From contig NZ_FNWO01000001.1 of the NCBI RefSeq assembly GCF_900108475.1, forward strand, positions 62,001-126,000: a stretch of 64,000 nucleotides of DNA. Direction: 5' to 3'. The DNA comes from Magnetospirillum fulvum (GTDB lineage Bacteria > Pseudomonadota > Alphaproteobacteria > Rhodospirillales > Magnetospirillaceae). How positions within the stretch are numbered: position 1 is the first letter of the stretch; each line of letters starts with the position of its first letter. Position numbers and translations under genes: made by a program. Shown here one piece after another: positions 28,568 to 38,172 of the stretch. The notes beneath the pieces were generated by a model. The model was not told where the DNA came from and searched no databases. It was given only the letters and a program-made list of their open reading frames with translations.

Positions 28568-30322
28568 TCAGCGCATTTCCTCCATGGGTTCGACGCCGAT
28601 GATGCCAAGACCCGAGGCGATCACCAACGTCACCGCCCGCAGCAATCCAAGCCGGGCGATGGACAAATCGCGGTCGCCCTCGATCAGGAAGCGCAACCGG
28701 GCATCGTCCTTGCCCTTGTTCCACAGACCGTGGAACGCGGCGGCAAGATCGTACAGATAGAAGGCGATCCGATGCGGCTCGTGCGCTTCGGCGGCGCTTT
28801 CCACCACGCGGGGCCATCCCGCAAGCGCTCTGATCAAACCAAGCTCGGCCGGATCGGTCAAGCGCCCGAGGATGACGGGTTCGGGAACCAGGGTCAGCGG
28901 GTCGATTTCGGGCCACAATTCGGCGGCATGGCGCATCACCGAGAAACAGCGGGCGTGGGCGTACTGGACATAGAACACCGGATTGTCGCGGCTTTGTTCC
29001 AGCACCTTGTCGAGGTCGAAATCGAGATGGGCGTCGTTCTTGCGGGTCAGCATGATGAAGCGGACGACGTCGCGCCCGACCGCATCGACCAGATCGCGCA
29101 GGGTGACGAAGGTGCCCGCCCGCTTGCTCATCTTGTAGGGCTCGCCACCCTTCAACAGGTTGACCATCTGGCACAGCTTGACGTCGAGTGCGCCGTGCCC
29201 GCCGGTCATCGCCGCCACCGCCGCCTGCATCCGCTTGACATAGCCGCCGTGATCGGCGCCCCAGACGTCGATCATCACGTTGAAGCCGCGACGGTATTTG
29301 TCGAGGTGATAGGCGATGTCGGACGCGAAATAGGTCCACGACCCATCGGACTTCTTCAACGGCCGATCGACATCGTCGCCGAACTGGGTGGCGCGGAACA
29401 GAGTCTGCGGACGGGGTTCCCAATCTTCGGGCAGCTTGCCCTTCGGCGGTTCCAGAACGCCCTGATAGATCAGATCCTTGCCGAGCAGGAATTCCTCGGC
29501 CGCGCTCACCTTGCCCGCTTCGACCAAGCCGCGCTCGGAAATAAAGACGTCGTGGCGAACCCCCAGCGCGGCCAGATCGCTCTTGATCATTCCCATCATC
29601 GCGGTGACGGCATAGTCGCGGAACAGCGGCAGCCACTCGGATTCGGGCGCGGTCTGGAACCGGTTTCCGTGCTGCCGGGCCAGATCCTCGCCCGACGGCT
29701 TCAGATATTCGCCCGGATACAGCCCCTCGGGGATCGGACCGATTTCTTCGCCCAGCGCCTCGCGGTAGCGCAGGTGCACCGAACGGGCCAGCACGTCAAC
29801 CTGCGCCCCGGCATCGTTGATGTAATATTCGCGGGCGACGTCGTGACCGGCCTTGCTCAACAGCGAGGCCAGCGCATCGCCGACCACCGCGCCACGGGCG
29901 TGGCCGACATGCATCGGCCCGGTCGGGTTGGCGGAAACGTATTCGACATTGACGCGCAGCGAGTGGCCGATATCGGACTCGCCATATCCCACGCCCTCGC
30001 GCAGCACGTCGCCCAGGCGCTCGGCCCAGAACGAATCGGACAGACGCAGATTGATGAATCCCGGACCGGCGATCTCGGCCGCGACCACCGCGGGATGGGA
30101 GCGCAGTTCGGCGGCCAGCTTTTCGGCGAGATCGCGCGGCTTGATCCCCGCCGGCTTGGACAGAACCATCGCCGCATTGGTGGCGACGTCGCCATGAGAG
30201 GTCTCGCGCGGGGGTTCGGCGGTAACGCGGCTGGTATCGAGTCCGGACGGCAGCGCCCCGGCGTCGGTCAGACGGCCAAGGGCGGCGAGGATCTCGTCGT
30301 GAAAATACCGGAACAGATTCAT
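28568..30322 (-). CDS. argS: Arginyl-tRNA synthetase
   Basis: Class I synthetase of 584 aa with the N-terminal additional domain, the HIGH-type motif in [14 protein letters not shown], the [10 protein letters not shown] block, the KMSK signature in [11 protein letters not shown], and the helical anticodon-binding domain ending at VEPMEEMR. The ATG at 30322 gives the usual MNLF start; an upstream in-frame GTG at 30370 adds 16 residues with no family support. It heads the SPOR-nagZ-M50-scpAB block and follows dgt with a 124-base gap holding no clear terminator. Confidence 0.96.
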   Translation of the reverse strand: MNLFRYFHDEILAALGRLTDAGALPSGLDTSRVTAEPPRETSHGDVATNAAMVLSKPAGIKPRDLAEKLAAELRSHPAVVAAEIAGPGFINLRLSDSFWAERLGDVLREGVGYGESDIGHSLRVNVEYVSANPTGPMHVGHARGAVVGDALASLLSKAGHDVAREYYINDAGAQVDVLARSVHLRYREALGEEIGPIPEGLYPGEYLKPSGEDLARQHGNRFQTAPESEWLPLFRDYAVTAMMGMIKSDLAALGVRHDVFISERGLVEAGKVSAAEEFLLGKDLIYQGVLEPPKGKLPEDWEPRPQTLFRATQFGDDVDRPLKKSDGSWTYFASDIAYHLDKYRRGFNVMIDVWGADHGGYVKRMQAAVAAMTGGHGALDVKLCQMVNLLKGGEPYKMSKRAGTFVTLRDLVDAVGRDVVRFIMLTRKNDAHLDFDLDKVLEQSRDNPVFYVQYAHARCFSVMRHAAELWPEIDPLTLVPEPVILGRLTDPAELGLIRALAGWPRVVESAAEAHEPHRIAFYLYDLAAAFHGLWNKGKDDARLRFLIEGDRDLSIARLGLLRAVTLVIASGLGIIGVEPMEEMR

Positions 30323-30446
30323 GGTGTCGATTTCGCTGGGAAAGGTTGGGGGTCGGGATCGTGCCACCACCGCCCGGTCCTGTCCATCCCCGTCGCCATC
30401 AAGGCGGCGTCGAAGCGGGACCGGGAAATCCTGCGGCGGCGCTGTT

Positions 30447-31664
30447 TTACGGCTTTTCCTGAAGGTCGAACATCCGCCGGTGCTCGTCGAGGGCGAAACG
30501 GTCGGTCATCCCGGCGATGTAATCGCCCACCACCCGGGCGGTACGGGGTGTGCCCTTGCCGTCGGTGAGGCGACGCCATTCCGGTGGCAGGCATTCCGGC
30601 TCGGACCACAACAGGCGGAACAGTTCCTTGACCACCCGTCGCCCCTTGCTGGTCATCCGGTTGACGGTGAAATGGCGGTACATGTGGGTGAACAGAAAGT
30701 CGCGCAGGGCGGCATCGTGGGCGCGCATCTCTTCCGAGAACGCCGCCAGCGGCTGGCCGAGATGGCGGACATCGTCGGCGCTTTCGGGCCGGAGTTCGGC
30801 GATGCGGCGGCGGGTTTCCCCGGTCAGGTCAAGGATCATGATCCCGATCATCCGCCGCACCACCTCGTGGATGTGCAGCGACGGCTCGGCATCGGGGAAG
30901 TCGGCGCGGACCTGATGGAACAGCGGCCCGACCAGCGGCAGATCGGCCAGATCGCGGATCGAGAACAGACCGGCGCGTAATCCGTCGTCAAGATCGTGAT
31001 TGTTATAGGCGATATCGTCGGACAGCGCCGCGACCTGGGCCTCGGGCCCGGCGAAGCTGTCGAGACCGAGATCGTGCAACTCGGCATATTCGGCGATGGC
31101 GCGGGGCAAGGGCCGCCCCTTGTCGCGGGCCAGCGGTCCGGTCAGCGGCCCGTTATGCTTGACCAGACCTTCCAGGGTCTCCCAGGTCAGATTCAGCCCG
31201 TCAAACGCGATATAGCGGCGTTCCAGCCGGGTGACGATCCGCAGCGACTGGGCGTTATGGTCGAAGCCGCCATAATCGTGCAGCACCTCTTCCAGCGCGT
31301 CCTCGCCAGCATGGCCGAACGGGGTGTGGCCGAGATCATGGGCCAGCGCCAGCGCCTCGGCCAGATCTTCGTTCAGCCCCAGCATCCGGCTAACCGAGCG
31401 GGCGATCTGCGACACTTCAAGCGAATGGGTCAGCCGGGTGCGGTAATTCTCGCCCTCGTGATAGACGAACACCTGGGTCTTGTATTGCAGGCGACGGAAC
31501 GCGGCGGAATGGATGATGCGGTCGCGGTCGCGCTGGAACGGCGAGCGGGTCGGGCTGTCCGCCTCGGGGTGAAGCCGCCCGCGCGCGCGTTCGGGATCGC
31601 TGGCAAACGAGGCGTGAGCACCGACGCCAAAAGGACGGGAGTGGAGATCGGGCGGAAAACTCAT
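30447..31664 (-). CDS. dgt: Deoxyguanosinetriphosphate triphosphohydrolase-like protein (Dgt)
   Basis: HD-domain enzyme of 405 aa hydrolysing dNTPs to nucleosides and triphosphate. The metal site is seen in [13 protein letters not shown] and [16 protein letters not shown], with a further Asp in [12 protein letters not shown]. The length fits the type 2 dGTPase-like group (dgtP) rather than the longer E. coli form. The ATG overlaps the stop of the upstream diguanylate cyclase by 4 bases (ATGA). Confidence 0.94.
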   Translation of the reverse strand: MSFPPDLHSRPFGVGAHASFASDPERARGRLHPEADSPTRSPFQRDRDRIIHSAAFRRLQYKTQVFVYHEGENYRTRLTHSLEVSQIARSVSRMLGLNEDLAEALALAHDLGHTPFGHAGEDALEEVLHDYGGFDHNAQSLRIVTRLERRYIAFDGLNLTWETLEGLVKHNGPLTGPLARDKGRPLPRAIAEYAELHDLGLDSFAGPEAQVAALSDDIAYNNHDLDDGLRAGLFSIRDLADLPLVGPLFHQVRADFPDAEPSLHIHEVVRRMIGIMILDLTGETRRRIAELRPESADDVRHLGQPLAAFSEEMRAHDAALRDFLFTHMYRHFTVNRMTSKGRRVVKELFRLLWSEPECLPPEWRRLTDGKGTPRTARVVGDYIAGMTDRFALDEHRRMFDLQEKP

Positions 31665-32845
31665 GCCGGGGACACTACCTCCCGGGCGGGAACAATGGCA
31701 ATCCCTCCGTCATCTTCGGCGAAGATACACCGGTCGCGCCCGCCTTCCTTGGCCTGATACAGGGCAAGATCGGCCCGGCGCATCAGCGAATCCAGCGTAT
31801 CGCCCCGGACGAAGCGGGCGAGTCCAACGCTGACCGTCCCCTCGACCCCCCGTGCCGTCTCGTCCTCGGCATAGGCTTGCCGCAGCCGTTCGGCGACGGC
31901 GAGCGCAGGGGCGACGTCGGTGTCGGGCAACAGGGCAACGAATTCCTCGCCCCCATACCGGCAAAAACTGTCTTCGGCCCGCAAAGAGGCCAGAACCAGG
32001 GTGGAGAAGCGGCACAGCAGGGCATCGCCGAAAGCGTGGCCGAAGGTGTCATTGGCCCGCTTGAAATAATCGAGATCGAACAGCAACACCGTCAAAGGCT
32101 GGGCCGAGCGTTCGGCACGAGCCATCGCCTTCCCCGCCACCAGGGCGAGGGCGCGCCGGTTCAACGTCCCGGTCAGCGGGTCGAGGTTGGCCTGACGCTT
32201 CAAATCGGCGTTAAGCCGTTCCGAAATCAGGATCAGTTGGGTAAACGTGTTGACCAGCAAATGAATGAAGCCAAACACATGGACGCCGACGACAAAGGTG
32301 GCGCCTGAGAAGAAATCGGTGATCGTCTCGCCCGACGCGACATAAGTCCGCACGAGATAAAAGATCGCCATCCCCAGATTTACCGATCCGCAGAGGCGGC
32401 GGACCAGAACCGGCGACGGCCCCGGACGCAACAGAACCCAGGCGGACGCTCCGCACAACAGCGAAGCCGCCGTCGACATCACCATCACCCGGGCCGCGAT
32501 CGAGGGGGTGATGTAGAGAAAATAGGCCAGCAGAACGGCGACGACGACGACCAATGCGGCGTAAAAGACAAAATTTGTTTTCTTTCCAAGGAATTGATGG
32601 AACCCGCTCAACAAGAATGCCAGCGCCACCACGATCAGGGTGTTGGAGGCGACAATCCCCAGGAAATCGGGCAGGACATCCCGCATCGCCGACAAAATCA
32701 TCCCGACCGCGCCGGTCGCATTGCAGATCGCCCAGCGGGCGACCCCGGGAACGGGCAGATTGTCGCGATTGACCAGATAGAGGGCCCCTGCGGAAAAGAT
32801 CGCAGCCAGAACAAGGGGAACCAGCAAAGTGCGGACATCAAGCAT
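31661..32845 (-). CDS. Membrane-bound diguanylate cyclase
   Basis: Protein of 394 aa with six predicted transmembrane helices in the first 205 residues, then a GGDEF domain (about 215-378). The catalytic motif is GGEEF (298-302), an active variant, and the product-inhibition site RxxD is intact (R289 to D292), so feedback by c-di-GMP is expected. The membrane part resembles no sensor family I can name. It is translationally coupled to dgt by a 4-base overlap, an odd pairing of signalling and nucleotide metabolism. Confidence 0.9.
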   Translation of the reverse strand: MLDVRTLLVPLVLAAIFSAGALYLVNRDNLPVPGVARWAICNATGAVGMILSAMRDVLPDFLGIVASNTLIVVALAFLLSGFHQFLGKKTNFVFYAALVVVVAVLLAYFLYITPSIAARVMVMSTAASLLCGASAWVLLRPGPSPVLVRRLCGSVNLGMAIFYLVRTYVASGETITDFFSGATFVVGVHVFGFIHLLVNTFTQLILISERLNADLKRQANLDPLTGTLNRRALALVAGKAMARAERSAQPLTVLLFDLDYFKRANDTFGHAFGDALLCRFSTLVLASLRAEDSFCRYGGEEFVALLPDTDVAPALAVAERLRQAYAEDETARGVEGTVSVGLARFVRGDTLDSLMRRADLALYQAKEGGRDRCIFAEDDGGIAIVPAREVVSPA

Positions 32846-32981
32846 GATCTAATCCGGCGTGTCGTGACCGGCCATTCTGCCACGCCACGGAAACAACCGC
32901 CTACCCCGTTCCCCCAGCATCGACAATTCGGCTCCAACTCCCTCTTGCATCTACCGGTATCCCTAGCCGCTTTTGCGCGGG

Positions 32982-33010
32982 TTGTCGGGCGTGGCAGTGG
33001 CTGGTATCGT
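32982..33010 (+). promoter_or_regulatory. Predicted promoter of argC
   Basis: TTGTCG (32982-32987) and TATCGT (33005-33010) are spaced by 17 bases, each matching four of six sigma-70 consensus bases, about 55 bases before the argC ATG. The rest of the 219-base divergent gap shows no other feature. Confidence 0.4.
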
Positions 33011-33064
33011 CCAGTCCGGTTCGCGCCGCAGTGCGGGTTCGGACATTTGAGAGTGGGGAGTGAG

Positions 33065-34105
33065 ATGGACCAAATCAAGACGGCGATCCTGGGAGCCAGC
33101 GGCTATACCGGTGCCGAATTGCTGCGTTTTCTGGCCGGGCATCCCGCCTTTCGCGTCACCGCGCTGACCGCCGACCGCAAAGCCGGGCAACCGATGGCCC
33201 AGGTCTTCCCGCATCTCGCCGCCCTCACCCTGCCCGATCTGGTGTCGATCGATCAGGTCGATTTCGCTGCGATCGACGCGGTGTTCTGCTGCCTGCCGCA
33301 CGGCACCACCCAGGAGGTGATCTCCGCCCTGCCCGCCTCGGTCAAGATCTGCGACCTGTCGGCCGATTTCCGGCTGCGCGACGTCGATACCTATGCCCGC
33401 TGGTACGGCCATCCCCATCAGGCGGTCGAGCTTCAGAAAACCGCCGTATATGGCCTGACCGAACTGGCCCGGCCGGAAATCCGCACGGCGCGGCTGGTCG
33501 CCAATCCCGGCTGCTATCCGACCTCGGCGCAATTGCCGCTGATTCCGCTGCTGCGGGCCGGGCTGATCAAGGCCGACGACATTATCATCGACGCGATGTC
33601 GGGCGTGTCGGGCGCGGGCCGGGCCGCCAAGGAAGCCAACCTCTATACCGAGGTCGCCGAGGGGATCCACCCCTATGGCATCGCCGGGCACCGCCACGCT
33701 CCCGAGATTGAACAGGGCCTGTCCGACGCCGCCGGGCGGAGCGTCGAAGTCAGCTTTACCCCCCATCTGATGCCGATGAACCGGGGAATGCTCTCGACGA
33801 TCCATGTCCGCCCCGCCGCCGGAGCCGATGCCGGAGCGCTCCGGTCGGCGTTGGCCGAGATCTATCGCGAGGAACCGTTCGTCCGGGTGCTGCCCGAAGG
33901 AGCCGTTCCCGCCACCCGTAACGTGCGCGGATCGAACCAATGTCTGATCGGGGTGTTTCCCGACCGCGTTTCCGGCCGGGCGATTTTGGTTTCGGCGATC
34001 GACAATCTGGTCAAGGGGGCGTCCGGTCAGGCGCTCCAGAACATGAATCTGATGTTCGGCCTGCCCGAAACACAGGGCCTTGACCTGCAACCGATGTTCC
34101 CCTGA
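33065..34105 (+). CDS. argC: N-acetyl-gamma-glutamyl-phosphate reductase
   Basis: This 346-aa enzyme is the third step of arginine biosynthesis. The NADP-binding loop is ILGASGYTGAELLR at 8-21; the catalytic cysteine is in VANPGCYPTSAQLPL; the SGVSGAGR and HRHAPEIEQ blocks follow. The frame is open far upstream, but the ATG at 33065 is preceded by GGGGAG and starts the conserved sequence. It is the first gene of a rightward cluster with the gamma-carbonic anhydrase eight bases downstream. Confidence 0.96.
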   Translation: MDQIKTAILGASGYTGAELLRFLAGHPAFRVTALTADRKAGQPMAQVFPHLAALTLPDLVSIDQVDFAAIDAVFCCLPHGTTQEVISALPASVKICDLSADFRLRDVDTYARWYGHPHQAVELQKTAVYGLTELARPEIRTARLVANPGCYPTSAQLPLIPLLRAGLIKADDIIIDAMSGVSGAGRAAKEANLYTEVAEGIHPYGIAGHRHAPEIEQGLSDAAGRSVEVSFTPHLMPMNRGMLSTIHVRPAAGADAGALRSALAEIYREEPFVRVLPEGAVPATRNVRGSNQCLIGVFPDRVSGRAILVSAIDNLVKGASGQALQNMNLMFGLPETQGLDLQPMFP

Positions 34106-34113
34106 GGCAAAAT

Positions 34114-34638
34114 ATGAGCGGTTTGATCCTTCCTTGGCAGGGCCGGTTGCCCGAGATCGACGCGACCGCTTTCATCGCGCCCAACGCGACCGTGGTCGGC
34201 GATGTGACGATCGGAGCCGAGTCCAGCATCTGGTTCGGCTGCATCCTGCGCGGCGACGTCAATGAAATCCGCATCGGGGCCAGGACCAATATCCAGGACG
34301 GCACGGTGGTGCATGTCACCCGCCGGACCTTTGGCACCTATATCGGGTCGGACATCACCATCGGCCACGCCGCCGTGCTGCATGGCTGCACGCTGGAAGA
34401 TTGCTGCTTCATCGGGATGGGCGCGGTGCTGCTCGACGGGGTGGTGATCGAGCGCGAGGCGATGGTCGCCGCCGGGGCGGTGGTGACGCCGGGCAAGCGG
34501 GTCAAGAGCGGCGAATTATGGGGCGGCAACCCGGCCCGGCTGCTGCGTCCGCTGACCGAGCAGGATCGGGCTCATTTCCTGGTCTCGGCGGCCAATTACA
34601 CCGAACTGGCCCGACAATACCGCGACGGCCCCGCTTAA
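34114..34638 (+). CDS. Gamma-carbonic anhydrase family protein
   Basis: Left-handed beta-helix protein of 174 aa with hexapeptide repeats. Motifs include GDVTIGAESSIWFGCILRGD, then NIQDGTVVH and IGHAAVLHGC, which supply the zinc-binding histidines of the gamma-carbonic anhydrase/YrdA group. Many members have no proven hydratase activity, so the reaction is uncertain. It starts eight bases after argC and is followed 12 bases later by the degenerate GGDEF/EAL-like gene, suggesting one transcript. Confidence 0.9.
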   Translation: MSGLILPWQGRLPEIDATAFIAPNATVVGDVTIGAESSIWFGCILRGDVNEIRIGARTNIQDGTVVHVTRRTFGTYIGSDITIGHAAVLHGCTLEDCCFIGMGAVLLDGVVIEREAMVAAGAVVTPGKRVKSGELWGGNPARLLRPLTEQDRAHFLVSAANYTELARQYRDGPA

Positions 34639-34650
34639 AGCGTTGCCAGA

Positions 34651-36321
34651 ATGAATGCGAAGCGAACCGCCAAAGGCCTGCTGAACCGGCTGACGCGCCC
34701 TCTGGCCGCGATCGGTCGTCGGCTGACCACCCGTGAGGAAGAGGAAGCGGGGCCGGATTCCGCGTCGTCCGAGCCGTTCGACGACCGTCTGGTCGATGAC
34801 ACTTTCACCCTGACCCTCGACGAAATGCTGGCCGAGGATGCCGGCCGCTTCCAGGTCAAGCTCCAGATCATCTCGCTCATTCAGTTCCGCGAGGGAGTCG
34901 GCGAGAAATGGACCCGGCTGTCGGAAAAGGTGATGCTGATCGCCGAAGGTGTCATCGCCCAGCATCTTGGCGCGGGCAATGTTTGCGGGCGTCAGGGCCA
35001 GGATTTCTTCGTCCTGCTGTTCCGTACCGTTTCTCATGCCGAAGGGCGGCGGCGCGCGATCGTGATCGCCCAGGAATTGGGAACCCGGCTGCTGGGCAAC
35101 CAGTTTATCGCCGGTGATCAGCCGCTGGCCCTGGCCGCCGAGCTCGACCTTGCCGACGCGATCGGCCCCGATGGGCGGCTGAAGCCTGCCGCCTTGGCCG
35201 ACGCGATCGCCGCGACGCGGGCGCAGATCGCCCGGGACAATCCCGGCGGCGGACGCCCCGAGCCGGTTCTGGTCACCGACAGCACCGGCGGGGGCAGACG
35301 TTCGCTGCTGTCCGGACAGAGCAGCGGGTCTGACGATTCGTCGGACCGGGGGGCGGAGACGGCGTGGGCGGGCCGCACCGACCATCGCGAGGTCGATCCG
35401 GTCGATCCGCGCTGGAAGAAGATGGAGACCGGGCAAAAACGTCCGCCGACCGAGCCGGATTGGAAACCGCTGGAGACCGAGCAGAAGCGCACCCGATCCG
35501 ATCCTGACTGGAAGCCGCTGGAGACGGCGCGACGGGTTTCCGAACCGCGGTCGGATTCCCCACCGCCGCTGCCCGCCGATGCGGTTCTGTCGCTGTCCTG
35601 GCGGCCGACCTGGATGGGAACGAGCGAAACCCTGGGGGCCTATCAGGCGCGGATCAGCCGGGTCGATCAGCCGGGGCAGACGCCCCACGCAGGCAGCCGC
35701 GCCTATCCGTTCGAAGGTGGCGAGACCGCGTTGCTGCTCGACCGCGCCGTCGTCGCTGGAGCGGTGCGCGAATTGTGCGCCGCCGACGCTCCCTCGCCCC
35801 GCGCCGCGCTAATCTTGCCGCTGCATTGGGCTTCGGTCAGTTCGGCTCGCCGTCTGTCGCTGCTGGCTCCGCTGGCCGATCTGACCGACGGCCAGCGCAG
35901 TGGACGGGTCGTCTTCGAACTGTTCGGCCTGCCCGACGACCTTGCCACCCGCGATCTCGGCGACACCATTATGGCCCTGCGCCCACTGTGCCGCGAGGTG
36001 ATGCTGCGGGTCTCGCTCGATCAGCCCCGCGCCGCCCGCGCCGCCGATTGCGGTGCCAGCGCCATCGGGACCGATCTCGACGACCTTTCCGCGACCTCGC
36101 CAGCCGACGACGACGATCTGCTCGACGCCCTGGCCGGACTGCATCAGAAAGCCGATGCGGTCGGGCTCGGCGTCTATGCCTGGGGTTTGCGCCGCCGCGC
36201 CATCGTCACCGGAACCGTGATGGGTGGCTACAGCCTCATCAACGGTCCCGGCCTGATGAAAGACCTGCCTCGCCCCGCCCGCGCCCTGCCCGCCCCGCGC
36301 AGCCGCTTCGCCACGACGTAA
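34651..36321 (+). CDS. Unknown protein with degenerate GGDEF- and EAL-like regions and a 16-residue repeat
   Basis: Protein of 556 aa without signal or membrane segments. Residues about 62-195 look like a ruined GGDEF domain: GRQGQDFFVLLF (113-124) sits where RYGGDEF would be. Residues about 355-545 have the rhythm of an EAL domain (VFELFGLPDD, VYAWGLRRRAIVTGTVMGG) but lack catalytic acids. The linker holds three 16-residue repeats with the core DP-x-WKPLET at 252, 268 and 284. Domain assignments are my reading of weak similarity. If right, it would be a catalytically dead c-di-GMP or protein-binding regulator. It is convergent with modC, six bases apart. Confidence 0.7.
   Translation: MNAKRTAKGLLNRLTRPLAAIGRRLTTREEEEAGPDSASSEPFDDRLVDDTFTLTLDEMLAEDAGRFQVKLQIISLIQFREGVGEKWTRLSEKVMLIAEGVIAQHLGAGNVCGRQGQDFFVLLFRTVSHAEGRRRAIVIAQELGTRLLGNQFIAGDQPLALAAELDLADAIGPDGRLKPAALADAIAATRAQIARDNPGGGRPEPVLVTDSTGGGRRSLLSGQSSGSDDSSDRGAETAWAGRTDHREVDPVDPRWKKMETGQKRPPTEPDWKPLETEQKRTRSDPDWKPLETARRVSEPRSDSPPPLPADAVLSLSWRPTWMGTSETLGAYQARISRVDQPGQTPHAGSRAYPFEGGETALLLDRAVVAGAVRELCAADAPSPRAALILPLHWASVSSARRLSLLAPLADLTDGQRSGRVVFELFGLPDDLATRDLGDTIMALRPLCREVMLRVSLDQPRAARAADCGASAIGTDLDDLSATSPADDDDLLDALAGLHQKADAVGLGVYAWGLRRRAIVTGTVMGGYSLINGPGLMKDLPRPARALPAPRSRFATT
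35404..35547 (+). repeat. 48-bp in-frame tandem repeat (three copies)
   Basis: Three 48-base units encode DPRWKKMETGQKRPPT, EPDWKPLETEQKRTRS and DPDWKPLETARRVSEP. The exact 16-residue period and shared WK-x-x-ET core show duplication. They lie in the linker between the two domains of the host protein. Confidence 0.85.
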
Positions 36322-36327
36322 CGGCTC

Positions 36328-37455
36328 CTAGCCCGGCAGGGATTCGGTCTGACCGGGCGGGCGGTCGGCGACGTCGCCACGGGCAATCGTCAGCGACTTG
36401 ACCAAGGCCGTCACCGCCATCCCCGGCTTCAATGACAATTCGGCCTGAGCCTCGGCGGTGATCCGCGACCACAAGGAGCAGCCGCCGCACTCGAGCATCA
36501 CATCGACCAGGGTGCCATCGAACGGAGCGACCGAGCGGACCTGGGCGGACAGCCGGTTCCGGACGCTGAGGCCAACGGGCGGAACCAGCGCGATTGCGAC
36601 ATCCTGGGCGTGAATGCGCACCCGCACCGGCGTTCCCATCGGCAAAGCAAGCCGCCCCACCTTCAACTCGCCACCGGGGAAGGACAACACGCTGATCCCG
36701 TACTCGGAATCCTCGCGACAGAGGGTCGCGGCCAACACCGACCCTGCTTCACCATGGCCGGTCAGTCCGGCATAAGCGGGGGAGGACAGCAGATCCTCGA
36801 CCGGTCCGATCGCGGCCAACCGTCCGGCATCAATCAGTGCCAGGGTATCGGCCAGCCGCAACACCTCTTCCATCGAGTGACTGACATAGACGATCGGAAT
36901 GTCGAACTGGCGCGACAGACCGGCGATGAAGGGCAGCAGATCGTTCTTGCGCCCGCCATCGAGCGAGGCCAGCGGCTCGTCCATCAGCAGGATGCGGGGC
37001 GACGCCAGCAGGGCACGACCGATCGCGACGCGCTGCTTCTCACCGCCGGACAGGCCGGTGGGGCGGCGGTCGAGCAGGTGAGCGATTCCCAGCACCGCGA
37101 CGACGTGATCGACCGAGACGCGGCGTTCGGCGACCGGGAGCCGCTTCATGCCGAAGCACAGATTGTCGCGCACCGACAGATGGGGAAACAGGCGATGTTC
37201 CTGGAAGACATAGCCCAGGCGGCGCGCTTCGGGCGGCAGGTCGATCCCGGCCTGGCTGTCGAACAGAACCTTGCCATCGACCGCGATCCGGCCGCAATCG
37301 GGCCGTGACAGACCGGCCACCATGTTGACCAGCGAGGTCTTGCCCGATCCGGAGCGGCCGAACAAAGCGGTGACACCGGCCCCGGCGGTAAAGGCCATCT
37401 CCAGCGAAAAGTCACCCTGGCGGCGGGTGACGTCGATTTCCAGCATTGCGGTCAT
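36328..37455 (-). CDS. modC: Molybdate ABC transporter ATP-binding protein ModC
   Basis: ATPase of 375 aa. Walker A GRSGSGKT, signature LSGGEKQR, Walker B ILLMDEPLASLD, then a C-terminal MOP/TOBE domain (VRIHAQDVAIAL, RNRLSAQVRSV) typical of ModC that binds oxyanion for regulation. The ATG at 37455 overlaps the modB stop by 4 bases; the open frame further upstream runs opposite the modB coding sense and is a shadow. Last gene of modABC. Confidence 0.96.
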   Translation of the reverse strand: MTAMLEIDVTRRQGDFSLEMAFTAGAGVTALFGRSGSGKTSLVNMVAGLSRPDCGRIAVDGKVLFDSQAGIDLPPEARRLGYVFQEHRLFPHLSVRDNLCFGMKRLPVAERRVSVDHVVAVLGIAHLLDRRPTGLSGGEKQRVAIGRALLASPRILLMDEPLASLDGGRKNDLLPFIAGLSRQFDIPIVYVSHSMEEVLRLADTLALIDAGRLAAIGPVEDLLSSPAYAGLTGHGEAGSVLAATLCREDSEYGISVLSFPGGELKVGRLALPMGTPVRVRIHAQDVAIALVPPVGLSVRNRLSAQVRSVAPFDGTLVDVMLECGGCSLWSRITAEAQAELSLKPGMAVTALVKSLTIARGDVADRPPGQTESLPG

Positions 37456-38153
37456 CCCTCCATCCGGGCGCGCATCCGCCGGGCCAGGATTTCCGACGCC
37501 AGCAGCGCGGCAAAGGCGACCACCACCGAGATGATGCACAGGCGAAACGCCGGTTCGTCGCTGCCCGGCACCTGGGTCAAGGCGTACAGCGCAATCGGTA
37601 GGGTCCGGGTCTCGCCCGGAATATTCGAGACGAAGGTGATGGTGGCACCAAATTCCGACAGCGAGCGGGCGAAGGCCAGGATGACCCCGGCCAACACGCC
37701 GGGCATCGCCAGCGGCATCGTGACCGAAAAGAAGGTCCGGATCGGGCCGCAGCCCAGCGTCCGCGCCGCCTGTTCCAGCCCGCGATCGACCCCTTCGAGC
37801 GCCAGCCGGATCGCTCGGACCATCAGGGGAAACGCCACCACCGCCGAAGCGATCGCGGCCCCTTTCCAGGTGAACGCGAGGGTGATGCCGAACCAGTCGT
37901 ACAGCCATCCGCCCACCACGCCCTTGCGGCCGAGCAGGACCAGCAAGGCATAGCCGACCACCACCGGGGGCAGAACGAGCGGCAGATGGATCAGTCCATC
38001 GAACAACGACTTGCCGGGAAAATCGCGCCTCGCCAGCAGCCAGGCGGACAGGATGCCGAACGGCAGAGACCCCACCACCGCCCAGCCGGAAACCAGCAGG
38101 GACAGCGACAGGGCCTCGCGTTCAAGCGGGGTCAGGGTAAACCACAAGGACAC
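37452..38153 (-). CDS. modB: Molybdate ABC transporter permease ModB
   Basis: Permease of 233 aa with five to six transmembrane helices and the coupling loop EQAARTLGCGPIRTFFSVTMP. The start is GTG at 38153, giving MSLWFTLTPLEREAL, the family N-terminus, with a GGCGGGG site upstream; the longer frame overlaps modA in another frame and was rejected. It lies 19 bases after modA and overlaps modC. Confidence 0.94.
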   Translation of the reverse strand: MSLWFTLTPLEREALSLSLLVSGWAVVGSLPFGILSAWLLARRDFPGKSLFDGLIHLPLVLPPVVVGYALLVLLGRKGVVGGWLYDWFGITLAFTWKGAAIASAVVAFPLMVRAIRLALEGVDRGLEQAARTLGCGPIRTFFSVTMPLAMPGVLAGVILAFARSLSEFGATITFVSNIPGETRTLPIALYALTQVPGSDEPAFRLCIISVVVAFAALLASEILARRMRARMEG

Positions 38154-38172
38154 GGAAAGACCCCGCCGTCGG

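Noticed and set aside
28565-30568. 667-codon open frame on the plus strand opposite argS
   Set aside because: Antisense shadow; argS on the other strand has all family motifs.
32594-33064. Upstream extension of argC overlapping the diguanylate cyclase gene
   Set aside because: A good ribosome site precedes ATG 33065 and the extension runs opposite a coding region.
37456-37908. N-terminal extension of modC giving a 526-residue protein
   Set aside because: The extra part is out of frame with modB and Arg/Gly-rich; ATG 37455 with the 4-base overlap gives the family start.
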